Shown in pieces: positions 35,700 to 45,919 of a stretch of 64,000 nt of DNA. The notes beneath the pieces are model-generated. The model was given only the letters and a program-made list of their open reading frames with translations, was not told where the DNA came from and did not search any database. Every line of letters begins with the position of its first letter. Position 1 is the stretch's first letter. Source of the stretch: CAVYHX01 sp963768415 (lineage in GTDB: Bacteria > Pseudomonadota > Gammaproteobacteria > UBA9214); the NCBI GenBank assembly GCA_963768415.1, contig CAVYHX010000005.1, positions 22,681 through 86,680 on the forward strand, read 5' to 3'. A program made the position numbers and the translations under genes.

Positions 35700-37089
35700 T
35701 GGTCACCTCCTCACCCACGGCGGCGGTCAGGCGCGCCAGGGCCTGGTTGGCCTCACTCAGTGACTTCCAGTACTGGGTCTCGTAGTTGTAGAGCGTGATT
35801 TGCGCACGCACCAGGTTCAGGAAATCCACCTTGTTGACCTGGTAGCCGGACAGCATGGAGGCCACCGATTGCCGCGCCTGGGGAATGATCCCGGTCTTGA
35901 ACAGTTGCACCTGCTCACTGGCGCGCTGGTAATCCGCCAGTGCGCTGGAAATCTCCGCCTGCACCTTGCCGAATTCATCCTGCAATGCATAGTGCTTGTT
36001 CAGGAGCTCGCTGCTGCGCTGCTCGATCGCCTTATTCTGTTTGCGACCCGCATAAAGCGGCAGACTCATGGCCATGCGCAGCGTGGCAAAATCCGCGCGT
36101 GCGCTGCCATCCGGGTTGTCGCCGTCACGGAATCCGTACGCAGCCCCCAGCCTGAAATCGGGATAGCGGTCACGCCGTGCGTAGTCACGCCGTGTCCGCG
36201 CCGCCTCGACCTCCTGGCGCTTCTGCGCGAGTAATGGTCTGGATGCCTCGGCACGGTCATACAGTTGCGCTTCCGGCACCACCCGGTTCAGTCCTTCGTC
36301 AACCAGTTCGGGTAACTCCACCGGCGTACCGGCACGCCGGTCAAGCAGTGCATTGAAGCGGGCAGCCTGTTGCCGGCGCAGCCCCCGCAGCTCGATCTGG
36401 CGATCGAACAACTTCGACAATTCAACCTGCGCCAGCAACACCTCCTGCTGCAAACCCTCCCCCACCTTGTATTTGGTCTGGGCAATCTGCACAAACTGGC
36501 GCAGCAGATCCTGGTTGCGCGCGACGATGTCGAGGGCACGGTCGAGATAATAGATCTGCCACCAGCCCTGTTTCACCTGGTGGACCAGGCGCAACCGCGT
36601 CTCATCGACATTGCTGGCCGCCGCATGGGCATCGAATTCGGCTGCCCGCTCCTGCAAACCCAGTTTGCCCGGAAACGGCAGCGCTTGCTCGATGCCGATC
36701 TGCAACTGGGTCATGGGTTCCTGGTCGCGATCGAAGGTGTCGGCCGGGAAATTCAGGGCGCTCAGGCTCACCATGGGATCAGGCAGTGCGCCGGCCTGTG
36801 ACGGCATGGCCGCCATGGCCGCGGCCCGTGCCTGCATCTCGGCAAGGCCGGGATTGCCTGCGACTGCCAGCGCAACCGCATCCTCCAGCAACAGTGCGCT
36901 GGTGGCGGTGGTTTGTTCCGCGGCAGCGTACCCGGCAGGTCCCGGCGCCACCAGCGTCAGCAGCGTGGCAAACAGTAGCAAGCGCCAGGCAGTGGATACG
37001 GGTGAAAAACTGCAACCTTGCCGAATAGTCGCAATTATTCCAGGGGCAATACTGCCGGCTTGCCGGACAGTGCTTCGTGGGTCATGCAT
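35692..37089 (-). CDS. cusC: TolC/CusC-type outer membrane efflux channel
   Basis: A 465-residue outer-membrane factor. A signal peptide lies at about 34-56 (AWRLLLFATLLTLVAPGPAGYAAA), after an unusually long N-region. The body has the two repeated TolC halves: LEDAVALAVAGNPGLAEMQAR with LRLVHQVKQGWWQIYYLDRAL, and RPLLAQKRQEVEAARTRRDYAR with ADYQRASEQVQLFKTGIIPQ and YETQYWKSLSEANQALARL. GGAG seven bases before the ATG supports the long start. It is the third-named component of the CusCBA pump, which moves Cu(I)/Ag(I) from periplasm to outside. Confidence 0.9.
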   Translation of the reverse strand: MHDPRSTVRQAGSIAPGIIATIRQGCSFSPVSTAWRLLLFATLLTLVAPGPAGYAAAEQTTATSALLLEDAVALAVAGNPGLAEMQARAAAMAAMPSQAGALPDPMVSLSALNFPADTFDRDQEPMTQLQIGIEQALPFPGKLGLQERAAEFDAHAAASNVDETRLRLVHQVKQGWWQIYYLDRALDIVARNQDLLRQFVQIAQTKYKVGEGLQQEVLLAQVELSKLFDRQIELRGLRRQQAARFNALLDRRAGTPVELPELVDEGLNRVVPEAQLYDRAEASRPLLAQKRQEVEAARTRRDYARRDRYPDFRLGAAYGFRDGDNPDGSARADFATLRMAMSLPLYAGRKQNKAIEQRSSELLNKHYALQDEFGKVQAEISSALADYQRASEQVQLFKTGIIPQARQSVASMLSGYQVNKVDFLNLVRAQITLYNYETQYWKSLSEANQALARLTAAVGEEVTSE

Positions 37090-37174
37090 GGCGCTTCTCC
37101 ATAGCCATTTAACAGGAACACATCACGACGGATCGTAACTGCCGGCAACGGCAGCTTAACCGACGTGAGTCGAA

Positions 37175-37570
37175 TCAGCTATGGAGTGCGATGGGAGGTC
37201 GGAACGGGGGGTGGACGGTACGCCCGGTGATATTGCATAAGAATTTTGTTTGCAGCTGATTGGCGTGCATGGCTGACGCGGCAGCTACAGCATCGGGTAA
37301 TGCGATCGAACCGTGTGCACAGGTGTTACAGGCCCCGTCACAACAACTGCCATCGCAACCCCGGTCACAGCCACGGTCTGAATCGACAGCCGTTGTGTCC
37401 TGCATACCAGCCATGTGATCCATTGCATGTCCGCTATCCTGCATGTTGGCGCAATGATCAGGGACTTCTGCAACAGACACCGGCGCCAGTGCAAACGCAC
37501 CCTGCACGGGTGAGAACACCAGTGCAAGTGTAACAACGACCAGTATTAATTTTTGCGTCCGCCTGTTCAT
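37175..37570 (-). CDS. Small Cys/His/Met-rich secreted protein heading the cus operon
   Basis: A 131-residue exported protein with signal peptide (LILVVVTLALVFSPVQGAFA). The mature part is rich in possible metal ligands: HCANMQDSGHAMDHMAGMQD and then RGCDRGCDGSCCDGACNTCAHG with seven cysteines. The C-terminal part is hydrophilic. I do not recognise a named family; it resembles the small metal-binding or regulatory proteins that head copper-resistance operons. It precedes cusC by 86 bases on the same strand. ATG at 37568-37570 was chosen; a TTG start at 37603 is possible. Copper binding is inferred only from composition and place. Confidence 0.7.
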   Translation of the reverse strand: MNRRTQKLILVVVTLALVFSPVQGAFALAPVSVAEVPDHCANMQDSGHAMDHMAGMQDTTAVDSDRGCDRGCDGSCCDGACNTCAHGSIALPDAVAAASAMHANQLQTKFLCNITGRTVHPPFRPPIALHS

Positions 37571-37641
37571 TCGGTTCAGAATAGTCCTGCTGCCTGCACA
37601 CAATCAAGTGGGTTGTGACAAGTCATGGCACCAATATGGTG

Positions 37642-37760
37642 TCAGGGAAGCTCTGATGTGTCGTCATTGCGAGGAACAAAGTGACGAAGCAATCTCCAAG
37701 TCACTGATTCCATAGTATGAGATTGCCACGCTACGCTCGCAATGACAAATGAATCAGAGC
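37642..37760. repeat. Palindromic intergenic repeat, copy A
   Basis: A 119-base element with inverted ends. Outer arms are GCTCTGAT (37651-37658) and ATCAGAGC (37752-37759). Inside, GTCATTGCGAGG with AAGCAATCT faces AGATTGCC with CTCGCAATGAC. A second copy stands at 60917-61093. The core (CATTGCGAG ... AAGCAATCT) is like dispersed palindromic repeats seen in many bacterial genomes. It does not code for protein. Confidence 0.8.
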
Positions 37761-38156
37761 TACCTTAGTGATTCAAATTAGTGGATATAGTTCCCGCCCT
37801 GCGCTGATTTTTCCCCAGACTGCGTGATATAGAGGGTATCGGACGGAGCCGGGCACACTGAAGCAACGGTGCATTCGCTTCCGGCTCGCCGTGCCGGCCG
37901 GCAGCGGCCGGACAGGCTCGAGCAGCCTGTACTTTAGGTCAATAGTCAGGTCATGCGCGGGGCGGTAGTATTTTAACCAGTGGTAAACATAATAATAAGT
38001 CGACTTACCACTGCAACACATACACGCCTCGCCCCCCCTTAGCGAGGCGTGTATTCTTGTCCGTGGATAACGTGCCGGGGAACCCCGGGGGGCACCCGCC
38101 CGGCGCTGCGTCTTCCCGGTCACAGCACCGGCCGGAACGGCAGCATGTCCGTGCGG
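37761..38156. other. Intergenic region after copy A, with a 12-bp hairpin
   Basis: About 400 bases between copy A and sucD. A hairpin TACACGCCTCGC (38021-38032) with GCGAGGCGTGTA (38042-38053) lies about 100 bases beyond the end of sucD; it has no T tract on either strand but may end the sucCD transcript. The rest shows no gene; open frames here have no family resemblance. Confidence 0.45.
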
Positions 38157-39031
38157 TTATCTGCCCAGGACCTGCAGCAAGGTCGTGCCCAGGCTCGCGG
38201 GTGAATCCGCGACCTGTATGCCGGCACTTTTCAGCGCTTCGATCTTTTCCTGTGCCCCGCCCTTGCCGCCGGCGATGATGGCCCCGGCATGCCCCATGCG
38301 GCGACCCGGCGGCGCCGTGACGCCGGCGATGAAGCTGACGACCGGTTTCTGCACTCTGGATTGCCGGAAAAACATGGCGGCCTCTTCCTCGGCCGTGCCG
38401 CCGATCTCGCCGATCATGATGATCGATTCGGTATTCGGGTCGGCAAGAAACAGTTCCAGGCAATCGATGAAACTGGTGCCGTTGACAGGATCGCCGCCGA
38501 TGCCGATACAGGTGGACTGCCCCAGGCCCACCGCCGTCGTCTGCGCGACGGCCTCATAGGTCAGGGTGCCCGAGCGCGACACGATCCCCACGGTACCGGG
38601 CGTATGAATATGACCGGGCATGATGCCGATCTTGCAGGCGCCGGGCGTGATCACGCCCGGACAGTTCGGGCCGACCAGGCGGGTATTCGAACCGCGCAGG
38701 ACCCGTTTTACCCGCACCATGTCCATCACCGGTATGCCCTCGGTGATACAGATGACCAATGGCACCTCGGCATCGATGGCCTCCAGTATGGCGTCGGCCG
38801 CGAACGGTGGCGGCACGTAAATAACAGAGGCATTCGCGCCGGTTTTCTGCACCGCCTCGGCGACGGTGTTGAACACCGGCAGATCCAGATGGGTCATCCC
38901 GCCCTTGCCGGGCGTGACCCCGCCGACCATCTGCGTACCGTAGGCGATCGCCTGCTCGGAATGAAACGTGGCCTGGGAGCCGGTAAATCCCTGGCAGATG
39001 AGCCGCGTACTGCTGTCGACGAGTACCGCCA

Positions 39032-39032
<1 letters not shown>
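38157..39032 (-). CDS. sucD: Succinyl-CoA synthetase alpha subunit SucD
   Basis: The alpha subunit (291 residues) of succinyl-CoA synthetase, the substrate-level phosphorylation step of the TCA cycle. It has the CoA-binding Rossmann domain (MAVLVDSSTRLICQGFTGSQATFHSEQAI-type start; key words GFTG and TPGKGG), the NCPGVITPG motif, and the phosphorylated histidine in MGHAGAII. The ATG at 39030-39032 overlaps the TGA of sucC by one base (TGATG). As read, the base sequence fuses it to sucC because of an extra base in sucC; I treat the two as separate genes. Confidence 0.93.
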
Positions 39033-40202
<1,170 letters not shown>

Positions 40203-40245
40203 GGTCTTCCTTTCCTCGCGTTGCGGGTCATTCCGGGGCGTCCGG

Positions 40246-41334
40246 TCACGCTGCGCCACTGCGTAACGCAGCGACCACCGCATCACCCATCGCCGCAGTC
40301 CCGACCGTTTGCATTTCCGGTGCAGCGATATCCGGAGTCCGCAGGCCACTGTCCAGCACCTGGCCAACGGCCTGCTCGATGCTTGCGGCCAGGCGCGGCT
40401 CATCGATGCTGTAGCGCAGCAGCATGGCGACCGAAAGGATGGTGGCCAGCGGATTGGCGCTGCCCGTGCCGGCGATGTCCGGCGCCGAGCCGTGGATGGG
40501 TTCGTACATACCCTTGCCGCTGCTGTCCAGCGATGCAGAGGGCAGCATGCCGATCGAGCCGGTCAGCATCGCGGCGGCATCGGACAGGATGTCACCGAAC
40601 ATATTACCCGTGACCAGCACGTCGAATTGCTTTGGATTACGCACCAGTTGCATGGCGGCGTTGTCGACGTACATATGACTCAGTTCCACGTCACCGTACT
40701 CGCGCGCCAGCCCGCTGATGACCTGCCGCCACAGCTCGGAGCATTCCAGTACGTTGGCCTTGTCCACGGAACACAGGCGCTGCGACCGTTTGCGGGCGAT
40801 CTCGAAGGCTACACGGCCGATGCGCTCGATTTCCGATTCGCTGTAAACCAGGGTATTGTAACCCTCGCGCTGCCCGTCATCCCGCATGCGGATACCACGC
40901 GGTTGACCGAAATAGATACCGCCCGTGAGTTCCCGCACAATCATGATATCCAGGCCACTGACGACCTCGGGTTTCAGGGTGGAGGCACCGGCCAGTTGCG
41001 GATAGAGAATGGCCGGCCGTAAATTCGCGAACAGCTCCAGTTCCGCACGCAGCCCCAGCAGGCCCTGCTCGGGGCGCAGGGCACGCTCCAGCCCGTCCCA
41101 TTGCGGCCCGCCCACCGATCCCAGCAGGATCGCATCGGCCGCTTTTGCCAGTGCCAGGGTGGCATCGGGCAGCGGTTTGCCCGCCGCCTCGTAGCCGGCG
41201 CCACCGACCGGTGCGTGTTCGATCTCCACTGACAAGCCGTAATCCGCCTGCAGGCAGGCGAGTATTTTTTCGGCTTCGGCAATGATTTCCGGCCCGATGC
41301 CGTCACCGGGAAGGATGGTTATTTTAGTTGTCAT
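40246..41334 (-). CDS. leuB: 3-isopropylmalate dehydrogenase LeuB
   Basis: LeuB oxidises and decarboxylates 3-isopropylmalate in leucine synthesis. The 362-residue product is intact: ILPGDGIGPEI at the start, ELTGGIYFGQPRG, DKANVLECSELWR, YVDNAAMQLVR, NMFGDILSDAAAMLTGSIGMLPSAS (metal-binding Asp residues in FGDILSD) and EPIHGSAPDIAGTGSANP. It is unusual that sucCD follow it and that leuC and leuD are absent. Its start lies inside the tail of the deleted ppa gene. Confidence 0.96.
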   Translation of the reverse strand: MTTKITILPGDGIGPEIIAEAEKILACLQADYGLSVEIEHAPVGGAGYEAAGKPLPDATLALAKAADAILLGSVGGPQWDGLERALRPEQGLLGLRAELELFANLRPAILYPQLAGASTLKPEVVSGLDIMIVRELTGGIYFGQPRGIRMRDDGQREGYNTLVYSESEIERIGRVAFEIARKRSQRLCSVDKANVLECSELWRQVISGLAREYGDVELSHMYVDNAAMQLVRNPKQFDVLVTGNMFGDILSDAAAMLTGSIGMLPSASLDSSGKGMYEPIHGSAPDIAGTGSANPLATILSVAMLLRYSIDEPRLAASIEQAVGQVLDSGLRTPDIAAPEMQTVGTAAMGDAVVAALRSGAA

Positions 41335-41578
41335 GGCGGAGTCCTGCAGCTAACGGCACAGCGCTCAGAAGTTGGGTTTTTTCAGGGGCATCCTGGTACA
41401 TACGAACACTGTTCATGATCTCTGCACAGGCCGCATCACGGCCGTGCCAGCCGCCGACACGAACCCATTTGCCCTCATCGAGATCCTTGTTCACCGGGTC
41501 GGAGCGGGCCGGAATCTCGATTATGACATTGATTTCTCTAGGTAAATCTCTGCCCGAACTGACTCTGTCGAGGTTCAT
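41324..41578 (-). pseudogene. ppa: Inorganic pyrophosphatase remnant with large in-frame internal deletion
   Basis: An 84-codon open frame that joins the two ends of a family I pyrophosphatase. Residues 1-29 (MNLDRVSSGRDLPREINVII, then EIPARSDPV) are the conserved N-terminus; residues 30 onward (KDLDEGKWVRVGGW and later MNSVRMYQDAPEK) are the conserved C-terminus. About 110 residues between them are missing, among them all metal-binding aspartates and the DPVDVLV signature. The product cannot be an active enzyme. The junction is at about 41491, within GACCCGGTGAACAAGGATCT on the coding strand. It overlaps leuB by eleven bases. A working pyrophosphatase must be elsewhere, or the assembly dropped a segment here. 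Confidence 0.85.
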
Positions 41579-41904
41579 GGGAATGTCCGTCCGGAGGAAA
41601 TAATGAGCGGCATGATAAACCGACCGTCAGCAAATGATCAAAACACACCGGGAGCGCGGCCAGCTACCCGCCTGTGCGCGGGTTATGCGTTTCCTTTCGA
41701 GGCAGGTTTCCGCGACACAGGCCTGGTGATTGGGGCTTCGACCGTCAGCGCACCAGTTGCAGCACGCAGAGAACGACGCTGCATTCCGGTCACCTGCAGG
41801 TTCGGCTCACCCCCCGCAGTGTGACTCACTCATGAGAGCCGAGCAGCGACGCCAGCGGCCTGCATGATTGCAAAACGCCGCCGGTGCTGTATGCGGATGC
41901 GGCG
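41579..41904. other. Intergenic region between ppa remnant and CBM48 gene
   Basis: A 326-base stretch. A 73-codon rightward frame at 41603-41824 has a good ribosome site (GGAGG at 41594-41598) but no recognisable content, so I do not call it. I see no hairpin or repeat. Confidence 0.3.
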
Positions 41905-42213
41905 CTAGACTACGACGACGGAGTTCTCCGAGTTGCCATAGGGCGACGGCACATATTTGTCGGCATCCCAGTCGTTTTCCCAGGTATCTGCGTCGATCAG
42001 GTAGCGGAACTGGTATTCATGATTCGGCTTCAGATCCAGGGTGACGGCAAACGCACCGTCCTTGAGTTTTTTCAACGGCACCGCGGATATATCCCAGCTG
42101 TTGAATTCACCGACGATGTTGACGCTGTTTGCATTTTTTGCGGCCTCGGCGGGTAGCCGGAAAGTGACCTTGCAAACGGGTTTGGACTTCAAATACTGCT
42201 TTGTTAGGCTCAT
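41905..42213 (-). CDS. Stand-alone glycogen-binding (CBM48/isoamylase N-terminal) domain protein
   Basis: A 102-residue protein that consists of one early-set, AMPK-beta-like carbohydrate-binding domain: CKVTFRLPAEAAKNANSVNI, VGEFNSWDISAVPLKKLKDG and the tail HEYQFRYLIDADTWENDWDA. The Trp residues of the FNSWD and ENDWDA motifs are the typical glucan contacts. Such small proteins probably attach to glycogen. Its place next to the glycogen genes supports this. The start at 42211-42213 follows AGGAGGGGGG. Confidence 0.85.
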   Translation of the reverse strand: MSLTKQYLKSKPVCKVTFRLPAEAAKNANSVNIVGEFNSWDISAVPLKKLKDGAFAVTLDLKPNHEYQFRYLIDADTWENDWDADKYVPSPYGNSENSVVVV

Positions 42214-42357
42214 CCCCCCTCCTGTTACCAGCGTGACCGGATCCGTATCCGGAAATGGATATTTGGAAACATATAAATGATCACGCACTGTATAGCAAGT
42301 ATTTTTTCATCGGGAACGACCTGCTAATCGCAATTCACTCGACCGTGGTCAAGTTAA

Positions 42358-42386
42358 GATGCGCACACCGGTTGCCGGTGTGCATC
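42358..42386 (-). terminator. Hairpin, possible terminator of the small leftward gene
   Basis: GCACACCGG (42363-42371) pairs with CCGGTGTGC (42375-42383), loop TTG, with GAT/ATC pairing outside. On the minus strand it lies just after the small gene at 42408-42626, followed by TTAACTTG, a poor T tract. Confidence 0.5.
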
Positions 42387-42407
42387 ATTAAAGCCCGGGA
42401 GACAATC

Positions 42408-42626
42408 TCAGGACCTTGCTTCAAGTAACTTATTTACCATGAATTCCGCGGCCGGCATTGATATGCCCATCGATTGAAGCAGTACCGGCGACCACGCGCC
42501 CCGCTGCCGGCCCTGTGAAGATGCCTCCAAGGGACGGAACAGCCCTTTGAAATCCTGCCATGCCCGCAGGTTACCATTCAGCTTCGGGTGGCAATCATAT
42601 GACCGGCGCTGGCGCTCACGGGGCAC
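42408..42626 (-). CDS. Small hypothetical protein
   Basis: A 72-codon frame of unknown function. Its C-terminal half (AWQDFKGLFRPLEASSQG, then LLQSMGISMPAAEFMVNKLL) looks like an amphipathic helical protein, faintly like polyester-granule proteins, but I cannot assign a family. The hairpin directly downstream supports transcription. The start is uncertain, and there is no strong ribosome site. Confidence 0.3.
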   Translation of the reverse strand: MPRERQRRSYDCHPKLNGNLRAWQDFKGLFRPLEASSQGRQRGAWSPVLLQSMGISMPAAEFMVNKLLEARS

Positions 42627-42661
42627 ACATGAGCGTATATTGCAAGATTACAGCGCCTGAA

Positions 42662-42675
42662 TTGACCTGCATCAA
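42662..42675 (+). promoter_or_regulatory. FNR/ANR-like site upstream of the glycogen operon
   Basis: TTGAC-CTGC-ATCAA matches the FNR box TTGAT-N4-ATCAA at 9 of 10 bases. It is 228 bases before pgi. The same variant half-site recurs at 61349-61362. A role in oxygen-dependent control of glycogen genes is inference. Confidence 0.4.
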
Positions 42676-42902
42676 CGGGGCCCCCGGGTGCTGTGCAATA
42701 AACTGCCAATGGGGTATCGTCCATACCGCAGGCTGGCAACTGCCAGTGAAATCAAATCCGAGAACGTCGAATGCAAGTTTCCGTAAATCCGGGATTATCC
42801 GTACGTCTCACGCCCGGACAACGCCATGCACTCTCCTCCGGCGACAGGTGTACGATCATCGGTGCCGCGGCGCATGCCTTCCGGTCTGTGGAGCATGCCC
42901 CG

Positions 42903-44583
42903 GTGACGGATTCCCCGACTTCGGGTTCGGCATTCAACCGCTTACCGGTCATCAGGGAGCTGTGGCAGCAGCATGGCGTCATCAGCGGACAGCATATGCG
43001 CGCCCAGTTTGCCGCCGACCCCGGCCGCGCGCAGCGCTATTCACTGGAGATCGACGGACTGCTGCTGGACTACTCCCGGAACCGTATTGACGACAACACC
43101 CTGCAACTGCTGACCAGGCTGCCTGATGAAGCCGGCCTGCACCGGGCTCGTGAGCAGATGTTTACGGGCGCGCACATCAATTACACTGAAGACCGGGCTG
43201 TCCTGCACACGGCCCTGCGCACCTGCGGCAGTCATGATGTGAACGTCGACGGCCGGAATGTCATTCCGGAAGTACGCGCGGAACTCCGCCACATGGCTGA
43301 CTTCTGCGGACAGGTTCGCAGCGGCGCCTGGCTGGGTTACACCGGCAAGCCCGTGACCGATATTGTCAATATCGGTATCGGCGGTTCCGACCTCGGCCCC
43401 AGGATGGTATGTACAGCCCTGCGCCCGCTGTGGCATGAGCGTCTGTCAATGCACTTCATCTCCAATGTCGACGGCATGCAGATCGAGGAATGTCTGGCTG
43501 GCCTGCAGCCGGATACCACCCTGTTCATCGTTGCCTCAAAGACCTTTACCACCCAGGAGACCCTGACCAATGCCATGGCTGCACGGCAGTGGTTCCTGCA
43601 GTCGGCGCTTGATACGACACATATCGCGCGTCACTTCGTCGCGGTTTCCACCAATCGCCAGGCGGTGGAGTCCTTTGGTATCGATCCCGGCAATATGTTT
43701 GTATTCTGGGACTGGGTCGGTGGCCGCTACTCTCTGTGGTCCGCGATCGGCCTGTCCATCATGCTGGCCATCGGTGAGGAGGGATTCCAGGAGTTGCTGG
43801 GCGGCGCCCACGCAATGGACATGCATTTCCGTCACCGCACCCTGGTCGGCCAACATGCCGGTCATCATGGCCCTGCTGGGCTTCTGGTACCGGCATTTTT
43901 TTGCCGCTTGCTCGCAGGCCGTGCTGCCCTATGATTACTTGCTGCGAGTGCTGCCACTTTACCTGCAGCAGGCCGACATGGAGAGCAATGGCAAATCCGT
44001 AGACCGGGAAGGACACACGGTAGACTATCCCACCGCACCGATCCTGTGGGGTGGCAGCGGCATTGACGGGCAGCATTCCTTCTATCAGCTGCTGCACCAG
44101 GGAACCCACCTGGTTCCTGTCGATTTCATCGCCTCCATGCAGCCACTGGCAGCAAGCACCCGGCAGCACGACATCATGATCTCCAATGTGATTGCCCAGG
44201 GGGAGGCACTGATGGTAGGTCGCAACGCGGAAGAGACCGCGCAGATACTGGCCGCCGGCGGTATCGACGCAACCATTACACAACAGCGGTTACCGCACAT
44301 GATCTTTGCGGGCAATCATCCCAGCAACACGCTGTTCTTTGACCGGATTACTCCGCACTCCCTGGGTATGTTACTCGCCCTCTATGAACATAAAATATTT
44401 GTCCAGGGCGTATTGTGGAATATCAATTCATATGACCAGTGGGGCGTGGAACTGGGCAAACAACTGGCAAGGAAGGTCCTTGAACAGCTGCATGCAGCAG
44501 CGGATGTCGGTGACCACGACGCCTCCACCAACCAGCTGATAAATCACTACAGACAGCACTGCCAACGCCCGAGAGAGGACTGA
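42903..44583 (+). CDS. pgi: Glucose-6-phosphate isomerase Pgi, frameshifted
   Basis: Pgi interconverts glucose 6-phosphate and fructose 6-phosphate and here feeds the glycogen genes that follow. Conserved pieces: LLLDYSRNRI, FTGAHINYTEDRAVLHTALR, VNIGIGGSDLGP, SKTFTTQETLTN, WVGGRYSLWSAIGLSI, then in another frame ANMPVIMALLGFWY, GQHSFYQLLHQGT (catalytic His region) and NSYDQWGVELGKQLA. The frame changes near 43835. The span from the GTG at 42903 is 3n+1 bases, so one extra base explains it, giving about 559 residues. I chose this GTG, with GGAG at 42890-42893, because the longer ATG start (42771) adds an unrelated 44 residues. Confidence 0.92.
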
Positions 44584-44584
44584 G

Positions 44585-45910
44585 ATGACGATTGTCACAC
44601 CGGAAGAACAGGCGCGAAAATACAGATACTACATCGAGCCCAAGCAGGCCAGTGAGCTGACCCGCAGCACACTGGCGCTTATTCTGGCGGGTGGCGAGGG
44701 ATCACGTCTGCACGGACTTACCCGCTGGCGCGCCAAACCGGCGGTACCCTTTGGCGGCAAGTTCCGCATTATCGATTTCCCGTTGTCCAACTGTATCAAT
44801 TCAGGCATACGGCGTATCGGGGTGCTTACCCAGTACCGCGCACACTCGCTGATTCGTCACCTGCAGCGCGCCTGGAGTTTTCTGCGCAACGAGATCGGCG
44901 AGTTTGTCGAGATCCTGCCGGCCCAGCAGCGCACCTCCGAAAAACAGTGGTACAAGGGCACGGCCGATGCCCTGTTCCAGAACATCGACATCATTCGCCG
45001 GCACCAGTCGCAGTATGTAATGGTGCTGGGGGGCGACCATGTCTACACCATGGATTATTCGCAGATGCTGATTCACCACGTCGAGAACAAGGCTGATTTG
45101 ACCGTCGGTTGTATCGAGGCACCGCTTGACCAGGCCAGCGAGTTCGGCGTGATGAGCGTTGACGAGAACATGCGCATTACCGGGTTCGAGGAGAAGCCGG
45201 AGCATCCCGTATCCCTGCCGGACAAACCGGATACCGCACTGGTCTCCATGGGTATCTACATATTTTCCACCCAAATGCTCTACGATATCCTGCGCAGCGA
45301 CGCCAGCAACCTGAGCTCATCGCATGATTTCGGCAGGGATATCATCCCCTCCCATATCCATGACTGCCGTGTGTTCGCCTTCCCGTTTCGGGATGATGAC
45401 GACCAGCCGGCCTACTGGCGTGATGTCGGCACCGTGGATTCCTACTGGTCGGCCAACATCGAGCTGTGTGACGTCGACCCGGAATTAAACCTCTATAACC
45501 GCGAATGGCCTATCTGGACCTATCAGACCCAGCACCCGCCGGCCAAGTTCGTGTTCGACGATGACACACGCCGCGGCTGTGCGATCGACTCGCTGATTTC
45601 GGCAGGCTGTATAATCTCGGGCGCACAGGTCAAACGCTCGGTGGTGTTTTTCGCCTCCACGGTCGACAGCTACAGCACGGTAAAAAACAGCATCATTCTC
45701 CCCAAGGTATCCATCGGTGAACGCTGCCGTATCATCAACACCATCATCGACAAGGGCTGCGTGATTCCCGACGGCATGGTGATCGGCGAAGATCTGGAAG
45801 AAGACGCAAAGAAATTCCATATCACGCCCAGCGGCATACGCCTGGTGACCCCGGCCATGATGGGGCAGAACCTGTATGATATTCTGGATCCGGATCCGCG
45901 CAACTACTGA
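44585..45910 (+). CDS. glgC: Glucose-1-phosphate adenylyltransferase GlgC
   Basis: GlgC makes ADP-glucose from ATP and glucose 1-phosphate, the committed step of bacterial glycogen synthesis. The 441-residue product is intact: LALILAGGEGSRLHGLT nucleotide-binding loop, KPAVPFGGKFRIIDFPLSN, QWYKGTADALFQN, VMVLGGDHVYTMDY, FEEKPEHP, YWRDVGTVDSYW, and a C-terminal left-handed beta-helix for allosteric control. It begins one base after the pgi stop. Confidence 0.97.
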   Translation: MTIVTPEEQARKYRYYIEPKQASELTRSTLALILAGGEGSRLHGLTRWRAKPAVPFGGKFRIIDFPLSNCINSGIRRIGVLTQYRAHSLIRHLQRAWSFLRNEIGEFVEILPAQQRTSEKQWYKGTADALFQNIDIIRRHQSQYVMVLGGDHVYTMDYSQMLIHHVENKADLTVGCIEAPLDQASEFGVMSVDENMRITGFEEKPEHPVSLPDKPDTALVSMGIYIFSTQMLYDILRSDASNLSSSHDFGRDIIPSHIHDCRVFAFPFRDDDDQPAYWRDVGTVDSYWSANIELCDVDPELNLYNREWPIWTYQTQHPPAKFVFDDDTRRGCAIDSLISAGCIISGAQVKRSVVFFASTVDSYSTVKNSIILPKVSIGERCRIINTIIDKGCVIPDGMVIGEDLEEDAKKFHITPSGIRLVTPAMMGQNLYDILDPDPRNY

Positions 45911-45919
45911 TACATGCTC

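Noticed and set aside
37773..38123. A 116-codon leftward frame between repeat copy A and sucD
   Set aside because: It crosses the 38021-38053 hairpin and its translation has no conserved or membrane pattern.
41603..41824. A 73-codon frame with a strong ribosome site (GGAGG)
   Set aside because: No recognisable content, no hairpin or neighbour that supports it. The ribosome site could be chance.
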